Below are positions 18,876 to 27,945 of a stretch of 64,000 bases of DNA, one piece after another. Positions within the stretch are counted from its first letter, which is position 1. The number at the start of each line of letters is the position of its first letter. A model generated the notes under the pieces. The model was not told where the DNA came from. It ran no database searches and saw only the letters and a list, made by a program, of their open reading frames with translations. Source of the DNA: Achromobacter ruhlandii. Its GTDB lineage: Bacteria > Pseudomonadota > Gammaproteobacteria > Burkholderiales > Burkholderiaceae_B. Where the stretch lies: NCBI RefSeq assembly GCF_902859695.1, contig NZ_CADIJL010000004.1, positions 296,981 to 360,980 on the forward strand, in the 5' to 3' direction. A program made the position numbers and the translations under genes.

Positions 18876-20633
18876 TCAACCGCCTTGGGCCAGGCCCTCG
18901 CGGCGCGGATCGACACCGCCCTGCAAGCCTTCGGCATCGATCACGATGCCGTGGATACCGCTGGGGAACTCGGTGATCTTCACCGGATGCCCCATGCGTT
19001 CGAGGGCCGGCGCCAGCGCTTCCAGCGCGGTGCCCTTCTCCAGCTCGGTCTCCTTGTTGCGGCTGCCCAGGTTCGGCAGGGCCGCCGCCGCCTGGATGTC
19101 GAGTTTCCAGTCCAGCACCGCCACGATGGTCTTGGCGACGTAGTTGATGATGGCGCTGCCGCCCGGCGATCCCACCAGCAGGTAGGGCTTGCCGTCGCGC
19201 AGCACGATCATCGGCGCCATGGCGCTGCGCGGGCGCTTGCCGGGTTCGACGCGGTTGGCCACCAGCCGCCCTTCGGGATCCTTGAACGACGACGAAAAAT
19301 CCGTCATCTCGTTGTTCAGCAGGAAGCCGCGCACGAAGATCTTGCTGCCGAATTCGTTCTCGATGGTGGTGGTCATCGACAACGCATTGCCGTCCGCGTC
19401 CACCGCCACCAGATGACTGGTGGAGGGTTGCTCCAGGGCGTTGTCCCGGCCCAGCGACAGCAGCTTGCCTTCGGGGTCGCCGGGCAGCGCCACCTTCATG
19501 CTGCGGTCGGGCCGGATCAGCGCCCCGCGGGCGCGCAGGTACGTCGGATCCAGCATCGCACGCACCGGCACGCGGACGAAATCCGGGTCGGCCACGTAGA
19601 AATCGCGGTCGGCGAAGGCCAGCCGGCCGGCCTCGGCGAAGTAGTGCACCGCCTCGACGCTGCCGGGCGCGAAATCGCCGATCGGATATTGCTCCAGTTC
19701 GCCCAGCATCTGCAGCACCGCGATCGGGCCGCTGCTGGGCGGCCCCATGCCGCACAGCTCGTAGCCGCGATAGGCGCCGCAGACCGGCTCGCGCTGCCGC
19801 GCCTGATAGCCCGCCAGGTCGGCCAGCGTCAGATCGCCCGGCTTGGGATGCGCATGCACCGCGGCCACGATGTCGCGGGCGATATCGCCCTGGTAGAAGG
19901 CGTCCGCGCCGCCCTGCGCCACGGCCCGCAGCGTGGCGGCGAAGGCGGGATTCTTCAGCACGTGGCCGACCGGCCAGGCGCTGCCGTCCGGCGCATAGAA
20001 ATAGGCCGCGGCGGCCGGCTGGCGCGGCAATTCCTTGTTGCCCGCCAGCAGCTTGTGCAGGCGCGGCGACACCGCGAAGCCCTGCTCGGCCAGCCGGATG
20101 GCGGGCTGGAACAGGTCGGCCCACGGCAGCTTGCCCTGGCGCTTGTGCGCCATCTCCAGGCCGCGCAGCAGGCCCGGCACGCCCACGGCCATGCCGTTGT
20201 TGACCGCCTGCGCGAACGGCAGCGGCTTGCCCTCGGCATCCAGGAAGCGATCGGGCCGCGCCGCGGCCGGCGCGGTTTCGCGGCTGTCGTAGGTGACGAT
20301 GGCGCGGTCCTTGGCCGAATACACCACCATGAAGGCGCCGCCGCCGATGCCGGAGGATTGCGGCTCGACCAGGTTCAGCACCAGCTGCGTGGCGATGGCG
20401 GCATCCACCACGCTGCCGCCGCGCTTGAGCATTTCGTTGCCGGCGGCAGTCGCCAGGGGGTTGGCGGCGACCACCATGAAATGCGCGGCGCGCGCCAGTT
20501 CGCGGGCCTGGCTGCCCGTGGCGGCCTCGGGATTCCGGTCCTCCGTGGCCGCCGGCGAACGCGCCCAGGCGGACGGCGTCGCGGCCAGCATGACGGCGAG
20601 CAGGAGGGCGGCGGAGGAACGGCGCACGCGCAT
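18876..20633 (-). CDS. ggt: Gamma-glutamyltransferase (glutathione hydrolase), periplasmic
   Basis: This 585-residue Ntn-hydrolase precursor begins MRVRRSSAALLLAVMLAATP, a Sec signal peptide cleaved near SAWA. The self-processing site is TSHLVAVDADGN, where Thr at about residue 405 becomes the N-terminal nucleophile of the small subunit. Other landmarks are NPLATAAGNEMLKRGGSVVDA, SSGIGGGAFMV, LLNNEMTDFS and GSPGGSAIINYV. The enzyme removes the gamma-glutamyl group of glutathione in the periplasm, recovering Glu and Cys-Gly. The ATG at 20633 is preferred, since residues upstream in the same frame are not signal-like. It is divergent from a LysR gene. Confidence 0.95.
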   Translation of the reverse strand: MRVRRSSAALLLAVMLAATPSAWARSPAATEDRNPEAATGSQARELARAAHFMVVAANPLATAAGNEMLKRGGSVVDAAIATQLVLNLVEPQSSGIGGGAFMVVYSAKDRAIVTYDSRETAPAAARPDRFLDAEGKPLPFAQAVNNGMAVGVPGLLRGLEMAHKRQGKLPWADLFQPAIRLAEQGFAVSPRLHKLLAGNKELPRQPAAAAYFYAPDGSAWPVGHVLKNPAFAATLRAVAQGGADAFYQGDIARDIVAAVHAHPKPGDLTLADLAGYQARQREPVCGAYRGYELCGMGPPSSGPIAVLQMLGELEQYPIGDFAPGSVEAVHYFAEAGRLAFADRDFYVADPDFVRVPVRAMLDPTYLRARGALIRPDRSMKVALPGDPEGKLLSLGRDNALEQPSTSHLVAVDADGNALSMTTTIENEFGSKIFVRGFLLNNEMTDFSSSFKDPEGRLVANRVEPGKRPRSAMAPMIVLRDGKPYLLVGSPGGSAIINYVAKTIVAVLDWKLDIQAAAALPNLGSRNKETELEKGTALEALAPALERMGHPVKITEFPSGIHGIVIDAEGLQGGVDPRREGLAQGG

Positions 20634-20761
20634 GGGACAAGCTCCAGGATGACGCCGGACGCCCGGCTCGGATGTCCATGATAGACAAGACCCGCGCCGC
20701 TGTCGCACGCGCGCCGCCGCGCCGTAGAATGCGGGATTGCGCCGATACCCTCCTTTGCTCC

Positions 20762-21652
20762 ATGCGCCTGCGCCACATCGAGATCTTCGAAGCGATCCGC
20801 CGCACCGGTTCCCTGACCCAGGCCGCGGCGGCGCTGCACATCACTCAGCCCGCGGCCAGCAAGCTGCTGGCCAGCGCCGAGTCGCAACTGGGCTTCAAGC
20901 TGTTCGAGCGGGTCAAGGGCCGCCTGGTGGCCACGCGCGAGGCCGACATCCTGACGCCCGAAGTGGCGCGCCTGAACCAGGACCTGGACAGCGTGCGCCG
21001 GCTGGCCGCCAGCCTGCGCGACCGGCCCCATGCGCACCTGCGGCTGGGCTGCGCCCCGGCGCTGGGCCTGGGCCTGCTGCCCGGCGTGGTGCGCGACAGC
21101 CGCGATGCGCAACCCGGCCTGACCTTCGACATCCACACCTATCACAGCAGCGAGCTGGTGCGCGGCATGCTGACACGCGAGCTGGACCTGGCGGTGACCT
21201 TCGACACCGGCGAGACGCCGGGCCTGACGCGCACCGAACTGGGCCAGACCGAACTGGTCCACCTGGGTCGCGGCCCCGGCGGCGGCCCGCTGGCGCTGGC
21301 CGACATCGCCGGCGACAGCCTGATCCTGCTGGACGCCAGCGACGCCGCCGGCGCCCTGCTCCAAATGGCGCTGGACGCGCAGGGCGTGGACCCGCACGCC
21401 GCGATCCGGGTGCAGACCCACTACGTCGCCTGCGCGCTGGCGCAGGCCGGCGCGGGTGACGCCATCGTCGACGCCATCACCGCCCAGGCCATGCTGCGAC
21501 CCGACATGCGCCTGCGGCGCCTGTCGCCCACGCTGGGCGTGCCAATCAGCGTGCTGACGCGCAGCCAGGATCCGCTGACGGCGGTGCATCGCGACCTGAT
21601 CGATCGATTGCGCGCGGCCTGCGAAGCAAGCCAGGCAGCGCTGGAACGCTGA
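20762..21652 (+). CDS. LysR-family transcriptional regulator
   Basis: This 296-residue protein begins MRLRHIEIFEAIRRTGSLTQ and has the helix-turn-helix AAAALHITQPAASKLLASAE followed by LGFKLFERVKGRLVAT. The effector domain starts at about LRLGCAPALGLGLLP. An upstream in-frame ATG at 20729 would add 11 residues that do not match the family, so 20762 is favoured. It is divergent from ggt (128 bp apart) and convergent with a Bug gene. Its targets could be ggt or itself. A strong terminator follows. Confidence 0.92.
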   Translation: MRLRHIEIFEAIRRTGSLTQAAAALHITQPAASKLLASAESQLGFKLFERVKGRLVATREADILTPEVARLNQDLDSVRRLAASLRDRPHAHLRLGCAPALGLGLLPGVVRDSRDAQPGLTFDIHTYHSSELVRGMLTRELDLAVTFDTGETPGLTRTELGQTELVHLGRGPGGGPLALADIAGDSLILLDASDAAGALLQMALDAQGVDPHAAIRVQTHYVACALAQAGAGDAIVDAITAQAMLRPDMRLRRLSPTLGVPISVLTRSQDPLTAVHRDLIDRLRAACEASQAALER

Positions 21653-21687
21653 CCGCGCCGGCGCGGGTCCCGCGCGCCACAAAGCAA

Positions 21688-21715
21688 GAGGCGCCCCGCG
21701 GGGCGCCTCCTTTTC
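21688..21715. terminator. Terminator between LysR and a convergent Bug gene
   Basis: GAGGCGCCCC-GC-GGGGCGCCTC is a perfect 22-base palindrome followed on the plus strand by CTTTTC and on the minus strand by TTGCTTTG. It can serve both convergent genes. Confidence 0.75.
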
Positions 21716-21761
21716 AGGCTGGTGGCGGGCGGCGGGCCGAAGCGCCCGCGCCCTCAGGCCA

Positions 21762-22745
21762 TCAATCCAGCTTGATGTTCTGCTTCTTCACGACGTCCTT
21801 CGCCCAGTCGTACTGTTCCTTGATTTCCTTGGCGAACTCTTCCGGCGTGTTGCCCGACGGGGCCGAGCCCTGATCGTCCAGCGCCTTGATGACCTTGGGG
21901 TCCTTCAGGGCCACCACGGCGGCGTCGCGCAGCTTGTTCACGACTTCCATCGGCGTGCCCTTGGGCGCCAGCAGGCCGTACCAGACCGGCTGGTTCAGCA
22001 CCGGGAAGCCGGCCTGCTTGAAGTTCGGCACGCCCTTGAGCGAGGCGATGTCTTCCGGCCAGGCGATCGCCATGGCGTTCAGCTTGCCCGCCTGGATCTG
22101 CGGCATGGAGGACGGCAGGTTGTCGAAGATGATTTCGATCTGGCCGCCAACGGCGTCGGCCACGGCCGGGCCCGAACCCTTGTAGGGCACGTGCACGATG
22201 TCGGTGCCGGTGGCCATCTTGAACGATTCGCCCATCAGGTGCAGCACGCCGCAAGTGCCCGAACTGCCGTACGAATACTTGCCCGGGTTCTTCTTCAGTT
22301 CTTCGACGAAGCCCTTGAAGTCCTTGGCCGGGAACTTCGGATTCACCGCGACCACGTTGGCGGTGTTGGCGAAGTTGGTGACCGGCTGGAAGTCCTTGAT
22401 CGGATCGTACGGCAGGTCGTTGGGACGGCACGCCGGATTGACGGCCATGGTGGAGACGGTGGCGATCGACAGCGTGTAGCCATCCGGCGCCGCGCGCGCG
22501 GCTTCGGCCGCGCCGATGGCGCCACCGGCGCCGCCCTTGTTCTCGACCACCATGGGCTGGCCGAGTTCCTGGCTCATGCGCTGCGTCACGAGGCGCGCGA
22601 TGATGTCGGTGGAGCCGCCGGGCGCGAACGGAACGATGACGCGGATCGGCTTGTCGGGGTACTTGTCGGCGGCATGCGCAGCCGAAGCGCCGATCGTGCC
22701 GGTGGCCAGTGCGATGGCGACAGCCAGGGAGCGAATTTTCATCAT
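21762..22745 (-). CDS. Bug/TctC-family periplasmic solute-binding protein (2 of 4)
   Basis: This 327-residue protein has the signal peptide MMKIRSLAVAIALATGTIGA ending near HAADKYP. The mature part contains KPIRVIVPFAPGGSTDIIAR, ENKGGAGGAIGAAEA, the GSSGTCGVLHLMGE stretch and PYKGSGPAVADAVGGQIE, the standard Bug ligand-binding layout. A good Shine-Dalgarno GGAGG lies about 10 bases before the paired ATGs (22745 or 22742). It stands alone, divergent from an AEC transporter gene. No tripartite transporter membrane subunits are nearby. Confidence 0.93.
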   Translation of the reverse strand: MMKIRSLAVAIALATGTIGASAAHAADKYPDKPIRVIVPFAPGGSTDIIARLVTQRMSQELGQPMVVENKGGAGGAIGAAEAARAAPDGYTLSIATVSTMAVNPACRPNDLPYDPIKDFQPVTNFANTANVVAVNPKFPAKDFKGFVEELKKNPGKYSYGSSGTCGVLHLMGESFKMATGTDIVHVPYKGSGPAVADAVGGQIEIIFDNLPSSMPQIQAGKLNAMAIAWPEDIASLKGVPNFKQAGFPVLNQPVWYGLLAPKGTPMEVVNKLRDAAVVALKDPKVIKALDDQGSAPSGNTPEEFAKEIKEQYDWAKDVVKKQNIKLD

Positions 22746-22990
22746 TGGTGTGTTTCCTCCAAATGTGCGAGCCCGAGTGTGAACGGACCGTCTTGTGGCG
22801 CCCCCGTCTGTGGACGGGACAGCAGTTAGCGTTGGCGGGGCATCGCTTGTATGCAGGGCCGGAAGCCGTGCTGTTTATTGAGTTGCTTGTGGCACACGCG
22901 CCCGCCAGAATGACGGAGAATAGCAGCAAATGCTTACAGTCGCATAGCGTGCCGATCCCCGGCGGGCGCTCTCGAAAAAACACAATCCCC

Positions 22991-23890
22991 ATGTCGGTCG
23001 CACTGCTGGTTTTCCCTGATTTCATGCTGGTCGCGCTGGGTTGGGCGCTGCGCCACAAACTCAATTTCTCACGTGAATTCTTCGCGGGCACCGAGCGCCT
23101 GGTGTACTTCGTACTGTTCCCCGCCCTGCTGTTCCAATCCATCCTGCGCACGCCGATCAGCGCCGGCAACGCCGCAATACTGTTGCAGGCCACGGCGGCG
23201 GTGATCGTCTCGGGCGTGGCGCTGTCGTGGCTGGCGGGGCTGGTGCTCAAGCCGACGTCGCTGGGGCTGGCCTCGTCGGCGCAGTGTGGCTATCGATTCA
23301 ACACGTATATCGGACTGGCCCTATCCGCCAGCCTGGGCGGCACGCAGGGGCAGACAGTGATGGCGCTGATCATCGGCTTCGCGGTGCCGATGGCGAACAT
23401 CGCGGCGGTGTACGGGCTGGCGCGCCACAACGGCGGCAACCTGCTGCGCGAGCTGGCGCGCAATCCGCTGGTGGTGTCGACCCTGGCGGGCCTGGCGTGC
23501 AATCTCGCGGGGCTGCATCTGCCGGGGCCGGTGGACACGGTGCTGGCGCGCCTGGGCGCGGCGGCGATCGCGCTGGGGATCCTGTGCGTGGGCGCCAGCC
23601 TGGCGTGGGAAGGCGGCAAGGGCTATGGCGGACTGATCGCGTGGATGCTGGCAGTGAAGCTGGTGGCGTTGCCGCTGGTGGCGGTGGGCGTGGCCAGGTT
23701 GCTGGGGCTGGCGCCGCTGGAGGCGCGCATGCTGTTGCTGTTTGCGGCGTTGCCGACGGCTTCGGCGGCTTATGTGCTGGCGATGCGGATGGGGGGAGAT
23801 GGGAGGATGGTGGCTGTGCTCATTTCCCTGGGGACGTTGTTTTCTGCTTTGACGATTCCTGCTTGGGTGTTGTTGGCGGGGAGCGCTTAG
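22991..23890 (+). CDS. AEC (auxin efflux carrier) family transporter
   Basis: This 299-residue membrane protein has about 10 hydrophobic segments. Typical AEC features are LGWALRHKLNFS near the N-terminus, ERLVYFVLFPALLF in the second segment, and RFNTYIGLALSASLGG in the middle. Members such as MdcF and YfdV are suggested carriers for dicarboxylates or other organic anions. It is divergent from a Bug protein gene (245 bp apart), and both might handle organic acids. The last ~120 bases are unusually rich in T-ending codons and poor in C compared with the rest of the gene (see findings). Confidence 0.88.
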   Translation: MSVALLVFPDFMLVALGWALRHKLNFSREFFAGTERLVYFVLFPALLFQSILRTPISAGNAAILLQATAAVIVSGVALSWLAGLVLKPTSLGLASSAQCGYRFNTYIGLALSASLGGTQGQTVMALIIGFAVPMANIAAVYGLARHNGGNLLRELARNPLVVSTLAGLACNLAGLHLPGPVDTVLARLGAAAIALGILCVGASLAWEGGKGYGGLIAWMLAVKLVALPLVAVGVARLLGLAPLEARMLLLFAALPTASAAYVLAMRMGGDGRMVAVLISLGTLFSALTIPAWVLLAGSA

Positions 23891-23940
23891 GGGCTTCCTT
23901 GGTTGCGTGGCTTGGGGGTTTTTGCGGCGGTTGCTTTCTT

Positions 23941-24216
23941 CGTAGGCCGCCCCTCGCGGCGGCGTTGGGCCGTGTGAGCGCCCACGATTGCGGTCCGGAG
24001 CGTTCGCTCCGGACTGCCCCGTTGTCATCCTCGTCCTCGCCTTCGGCGACTCCTTCGGATTCCCTCGGGCGCATCGAGGTTGCTCACTCGGCCCAACGCC
24101 GCCGCGAGGGGCTACGGGGGGTGAGAAATGTCGCGCTGCTGGGCCGAGGGACAGGGAGGGGATTTGCGTTGCCCGCCAGGTCCGGCCGCGCGGGCGGCTG
24201 GACCTGGCATACATGG
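23941..24216. repeat. Structured intergenic element, copy B
   Basis: Part of the 595-bp gap after the AEC gene. Inverted arms at 23949-23979 and 24082-24112 pair over 31 positions with one mismatch (built on CCTCGCGGCGGCGTTGGGCC). CGTAG/CTACG extends them outward with a small bulge. Inside lies the 38-nt core 23984-24021, identical to copy A, with its perfect 10-bp hairpin. A second hairpin, GCCAGGTCC/GGACCTGGC at 24175-24208, corresponds in position to a hairpin-rich stretch in copy A. From 24217 to 24394 I see G-rich DNA with no recognisable gene. Confidence 0.75.
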
Positions 24217-24394
24217 TTGTGGGCGTCGGGGGGGTGTGCGCTGCGCGTCTGCGCGGACGGCGCGCTATGGCGGCGCGCGCAGTACGGCGTGATGAGAGAT
24301 TGGAACGACGGGGGGGACCACATCCTCTGGGCGAAGAGGGGGGCGGTCAGCCGCGTGGTGCGGCCGCGCCATCAAGCGCGGCGCGAAAATAAAA

Positions 24395-24476
24395 GCCGCC
24401 CCTCTGAACTGCCCCCCGAAGGTTGAATCCATGTCCAACTCTCGGGGGGCAGTTCACTCGGGGCGGCGTTTTTTTT
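24395..24476. terminator. Long two-part palindrome serving as bidirectional terminator before fumC
   Basis: Outer arms GCCGCCCC (24395-24402) and GGGGCGGC (24460-24467) and inner arms TGAACTGCCCCCCGA (24405-24419) and TCGGGGGGCAGTTCA (24442-24456) pair with only a small bulge. Eight Ts follow on the plus strand, and TTTTATTTT follows on the minus strand, directly downstream of fumC. The inner arms look like IS3-family terminal inverted repeats (see findings). Confidence 0.8.
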
Positions 24477-24485
24477 GCGGCGGGA

Positions 24486-25877
24486 TTACTTGCCGGCGTT
24501 GGTCATGCTGCCGGGCACGACCCATTCTGCGAATTGGGCTTCGGTGACGTAGCCCAGGGCCAGGGCCGATTCCTTCAGCGACAGGCCTTCCTTGTGCGCC
24601 TTCTTGGCGATCTGGGCGGCCTTGTCGTAGCCGATGTGGGGGTTCAGGGCGGTGACCAGCATCAGCGAGCGGTCGACCAGTTCGGCGATGCGTTCGCGGT
24701 TGGGTTGGATGCCGGCGGCGCAGTGCTTGTCGAAGCTGGCCATGCCGTCGGTCAGGAGGCGCACGGACTGCAGGAAGTTGTGGATCACCAGGGGCTTGTA
24801 GACGTTCAGCTCGAAGTTGCCGCTGGCGCCGCCGATGTTGATGGCGACGTCGTTGCCCAGGACCTGGGCGGCCAGCATGGTGATGGCTTCGCACTGGGTC
24901 GGGTTGACCTTGCCCGGCATGATGGAGCTGCCCGGTTCATTTTCGGGGATGCTGATTTCGCCCAGGCCGGAACGCGGACCGCTGGACAGCCAGCGCACGT
25001 CGTTGGCGATCTTCATGAGGCCGGCGGCGAGCGACTTGAGGGCGCCGTGGGCGAACAGCAGGGCTTCGTGCGAGGCCAGGGCCTGGAACTTGTTGGGCGC
25101 GGAGACGAAGGCGGTTTCGGTGGCGTGGGCCAGCTCGGCCGAGACCTTGGCGGAAAACTGCGGGTGCGCGTTCAGGCCGGTGCCGACGGCGGTGCCGCCG
25201 ATGGCCAGCTGGTGCAGGCCCGGCAGCGTGGCGCGGATCTGCTGTTCGGCCAGGTCGAGCTGGGCGACGTAGCCGGACAATTCCTGGCCCAGCGTCAGCG
25301 GGGTGGCGTCCTGCAGGTGGGTGCGGCCGATCTTGACGATGTCGTAGAACTCGGCGCTCTTGGTGGCGAAGGTGGCGCGCAGGGTCTTCAGCGCCGGCAG
25401 CAGATGGTGCTCGACCTGGACGGCGGCGGCCACGTGCATGGCGGTGGGGAAGGTATCGTTGGACGACTGGCCGCGGTTGACGTGGTCGTTGGGGTGCACC
25501 TTGCGTTCTTCGCCGCGCACGCCACCCAGCAGTTCCGAGGCGCGGTTGGCCAGCACCTCGTTCATGTTCATGTTGCTTTGCGTGCCCGAGCCGGTCTGCC
25601 ACACGGACAGCGGGAATTCGTGGGGCCACTTGCCCGCGATGACTTCATCGGCGGCGCGGATGATGCCGTCGGCGATCTTGGGATCGAGTTCGCCCAGGTC
25701 GGCGTTGACCTTGGCGGCCGCGCGCTTCAGGCGCGCCATCGCGATCACCAGCGGCTCGGGCATCTTTTCGGTGGAGATCGCGAAAAAATGCAGCGAACGC
25801 TGCGTCTGCGCGCCCCAGAGGTGATCCTCGGGGACTTCGATGGGGCCAAAAGTGTCTTTTTCGATGCGGGTCTTCAT
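24486..25877 (-). CDS. fumC: Class II fumarate hydratase FumC
   Basis: This 463-residue cytosolic TCA-cycle enzyme interconverts fumarate and L-malate without an iron-sulfur cluster. The N-terminus [20 protein letters not shown] is typical of FumC. Active-site segments are [42 protein letters not shown] and the signature [18 protein letters not shown] 25877 was chosen over upstream in-frame codons because the family begins at MKTRIEKD. It stands as a single gene between a bidirectional terminator and a divergent promoter region shared with tsaE. Confidence 0.97.
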   Translation of the reverse strand: MKTRIEKDTFGPIEVPEDHLWGAQTQRSLHFFAISTEKMPEPLVIAMARLKRAAAKVNADLGELDPKIADGIIRAADEVIAGKWPHEFPLSVWQTGSGTQSNMNMNEVLANRASELLGGVRGEERKVHPNDHVNRGQSSNDTFPTAMHVAAAVQVEHHLLPALKTLRATFATKSAEFYDIVKIGRTHLQDATPLTLGQELSGYVAQLDLAEQQIRATLPGLHQLAIGGTAVGTGLNAHPQFSAKVSAELAHATETAFVSAPNKFQALASHEALLFAHGALKSLAAGLMKIANDVRWLSSGPRSGLGEISIPENEPGSSIMPGKVNPTQCEAITMLAAQVLGNDVAINIGGASGNFELNVYKPLVIHNFLQSVRLLTDGMASFDKHCAAGIQPNRERIAELVDRSLMLVTALNPHIGYDKAAQIAKKAHKEGLSLKESALALGYVTEAQFAEWVVPGSMTNAGK

Positions 25878-25984
25878 GGCGCTTACTGCTCCGTGGCGGC
25901 GTCCGTCTCGGCCGGCGGAACCCGCCTGGCCGGACGTATTTGAGAATAGCAATCACTTATAAGATTAGCAGAAACCCGAATTCC

Positions 25985-25990
25985 TATAAT
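25985..25990 (+). promoter_or_regulatory. Candidate -10 box for tsaE
   Basis: A perfect TATAAT lies 57 bases before the tsaE ATG, in the only A/T-rich part of the 170-bp fumC-tsaE gap (about 25938-25990). No matching TTGACA-like -35 was found at 16-18 bp, so the assignment rests on the -10 alone. Confidence 0.4.
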
Positions 25991-26047
25991 TGCGTTCGAA
26001 CCGTGTTCCCATCCTGACCTTTTACCACTCGCCCCGCGACCCGCGCC

Positions 26048-26587
26048 ATGTCCGCTCCCCTTCGCAGCCTGACCCTGCACCTGCCCGACGAAGCCGCCAC
26101 CGAGGCGCTGGCGCGACAGCTCGCCCCGCTTGTCTCCGGCCGCGAAACCGGCCTGGCAGGCGCATGTATCCATCTTCAGGGAGACCTGGGGGCAGGAAAA
26201 ACGGCCTTCTCCAGGGCATTGTTGCGGGAATGCGGCATCACAGGCCGAATCAAGAGTCCCAGCTACGCGCTGCTTGAATCCTATAAAGTTTCTAACTTAT
26301 ACTTCTATCACCTTGATTTTTATAGATTTAGTGATTCGCGCGAATGGCTGGACGCCGGATTCCGGGATTTGCTGCGTGAGGATGCGGTCGTTTTGATTGA
26401 ATGGCCGGAACGGGCCGAGGGCCTTTTGCCCCCTCCCGACCTGCAGATTTCCCTGTCGTACGCCGGCCAAGGACGCGATGTCACGCTGACCGCGCACACC
26501 GCTCGAGGACAAACATGGTTGAACGCGATTGTCCCCCCGCCCGACACGGCGCCCTCCCCGCGGCAGGCGCCACCCGACGTCGCCTGA
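26048..26587 (+). CDS. tsaE: tRNA threonylcarbamoyladenosine biosynthesis ATPase TsaE
   Basis: This 179-residue protein is the ATPase that resets the TsaB-TsaD complex making t6A37 in tRNA. Walker A is GDLGAGKT at residues 45-52. It is followed by the switch-like SPSYALLESY and the conserved YHLDFYRF and EWPERAEGLLP. Codons 79-97 (26282-26338) are strikingly A/T-rich and include TTA and AGA, unlike the rest of the region. The amiC start lies inside its 3' end (73-base overlap), as in the conserved tsaE-amiB gene pair of many proteobacteria. Confidence 0.96.
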   Translation: MSAPLRSLTLHLPDEAATEALARQLAPLVSGRETGLAGACIHLQGDLGAGKTAFSRALLRECGITGRIKSPSYALLESYKVSNLYFYHLDFYRFSDSREWLDAGFRDLLREDAVVLIEWPERAEGLLPPPDLQISLSYAGQGRDVTLTAHTARGQTWLNAIVPPPDTAPSPRQAPPDVA

Positions 26588-27894
26588 TCAGCGTCGCTGC
26601 CACCCTGCTCGTCCTGCCGGTGGTGCCGCGGCTGGCGCAGGCCGCCACCATCCTGGCCGTGCGCACCTGGCCGGCGGACGAATACACCCGCGTCACGCTG
26701 GAGCTGGACAGCGAGCTCAAGGCTGAACAGTTCACCCTGGAAAATCCCCACCGCCTGGTGGTCGATATCGAGGGACTGACCCTCAGCGCCGCGCTCAACG
26801 ACCTGGTGTCCAAGGTCCGCCCCGACGATCCCTACATCCAGAGCCTGCGCGTAGCGCAGAACCGGCCCAACGTGGTGCGGCTGGTGTTCGACCTGAAGCA
26901 GGCCGTGGCGCCGCAGGTGTTCACGCTCAAGCCGGTGGCCGACTACCAGTACCGTTTGGTGCTGGACCTGTATCCCAAGGTCGCGCAGGATCCGCTGGTC
27001 GCCATCCTCAACAAGACCGGCCCCGACGCCGACGATCCGCTGGCGCGCATCCTCGAAGACATCCAGCGCAACCCGGCCACCCGCGCCGACCCGCCTGAGC
27101 CACCGCGCGTGCGCGGCCAGCAGCCGGCCGCGCCGCTGCCGGTGCCGAAGTCGCCGCCCGCCTCCGCCGGCCGTGGCAAGCAACGCATGCTGACCATCGC
27201 GCTGGATCCCGGCCACGGCGGCGAAGACCCCGGCGCCATCGGCGGCAGCGGCCTGCGTGAAAAAGACGTGGTGCTGCGCATCGCGCGGCGCCTGAAGGCG
27301 CTGATCGACGCCCAGCCCTACATGCGCGCCTACCTGACGCGCGACGATGACTTCTTCGTGCCGCTGCATGTGCGTGTGCAGAAGGCGCGCCGGGTGCACG
27401 CCGACCTGTTCGTGTCGATCCACGCCGACGCCTGGATCAAGCCCTCGGCCAACGGTTCCTCGGTATTCGCGCTGTCGCAGCGCGGCGCCAGCAGCGCCCA
27501 GGCGCGCTGGATGGCCGACAAGGAAAACGCGGCCGACCTGATCGGCGGCGTCAACCTCGGCAGCCACGACCGCCAGGTGGCCAAGGTGCTGCTGGACCTG
27601 TCCACCACCGCGCAGATCAACGACTCGCTCAAGGTCGGCAACGCCTTCCTGGACGAGATCAAGAAGATCAACCGGTTGCACAAGAACAGCGTCGAGCAGG
27701 CCGGCTTCGCGGTGCTGAAGGCGCCCGACATCCCGTCGGTGCTGGTCGAGACCGCCTTCATCAGCAACCCGCAGGAAGAGGCGCTGCTCAAGACCACCGC
27801 GCACCAGGAAAAACTGGCGCAGGCCATGTTGACGGGCATCCAGCGCTACTTCACCGCCAACCCGCCGCTGGCGCGGTTGGGCGACGTCAGCTGA
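26515..27894 (+). CDS. amiC: N-acetylmuramoyl-L-alanine amidase AmiC (Tat-exported)
   Basis: This 459-residue cell-division amidase cuts the bond between MurNAc and the stem peptide so that daughter cells can separate. The N-terminus carries RRRLISVAATLLVLP, a twin-arginine-type signal, as in E. coli AmiC. An AMIN domain follows (about residues 45-145), then a Pro-rich linker, then the zinc amidase_3 domain with DPGHGGEDPGAIG, SIHADAW and VETAFISNPQEE supplying zinc ligands and the catalytic Glu. The start at 26515 overlaps tsaE by 73 bases. A terminator hairpin follows the stop. Confidence 0.95.
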   Translation: MVERDCPPARHGALPAAGATRRRLISVAATLLVLPVVPRLAQAATILAVRTWPADEYTRVTLELDSELKAEQFTLENPHRLVVDIEGLTLSAALNDLVSKVRPDDPYIQSLRVAQNRPNVVRLVFDLKQAVAPQVFTLKPVADYQYRLVLDLYPKVAQDPLVAILNKTGPDADDPLARILEDIQRNPATRADPPEPPRVRGQQPAAPLPVPKSPPASAGRGKQRMLTIALDPGHGGEDPGAIGGSGLREKDVVLRIARRLKALIDAQPYMRAYLTRDDDFFVPLHVRVQKARRVHADLFVSIHADAWIKPSANGSSVFALSQRGASSAQARWMADKENAADLIGGVNLGSHDRQVAKVLLDLSTTAQINDSLKVGNAFLDEIKKINRLHKNSVEQAGFAVLKAPDIPSVLVETAFISNPQEEALLKTTAHQEKLAQAMLTGIQRYFTANPPLARLGDVS

Positions 27895-27912
27895 GACATC
27901 GCCGGATACGAG

Positions 27913-27945
27913 AATGGCCATGCCTGCGCATGGCCATTTTCTTTT
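27913..27945 (+). terminator. Rho-independent terminator after amiC
   Basis: AATGGCCATG-CCTGCG-CATGGCCATT is a perfect 10-bp stem with a six-base loop, followed by TTCTTTT. It begins 18 bases beyond the amiC stop. Confidence 0.85.
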
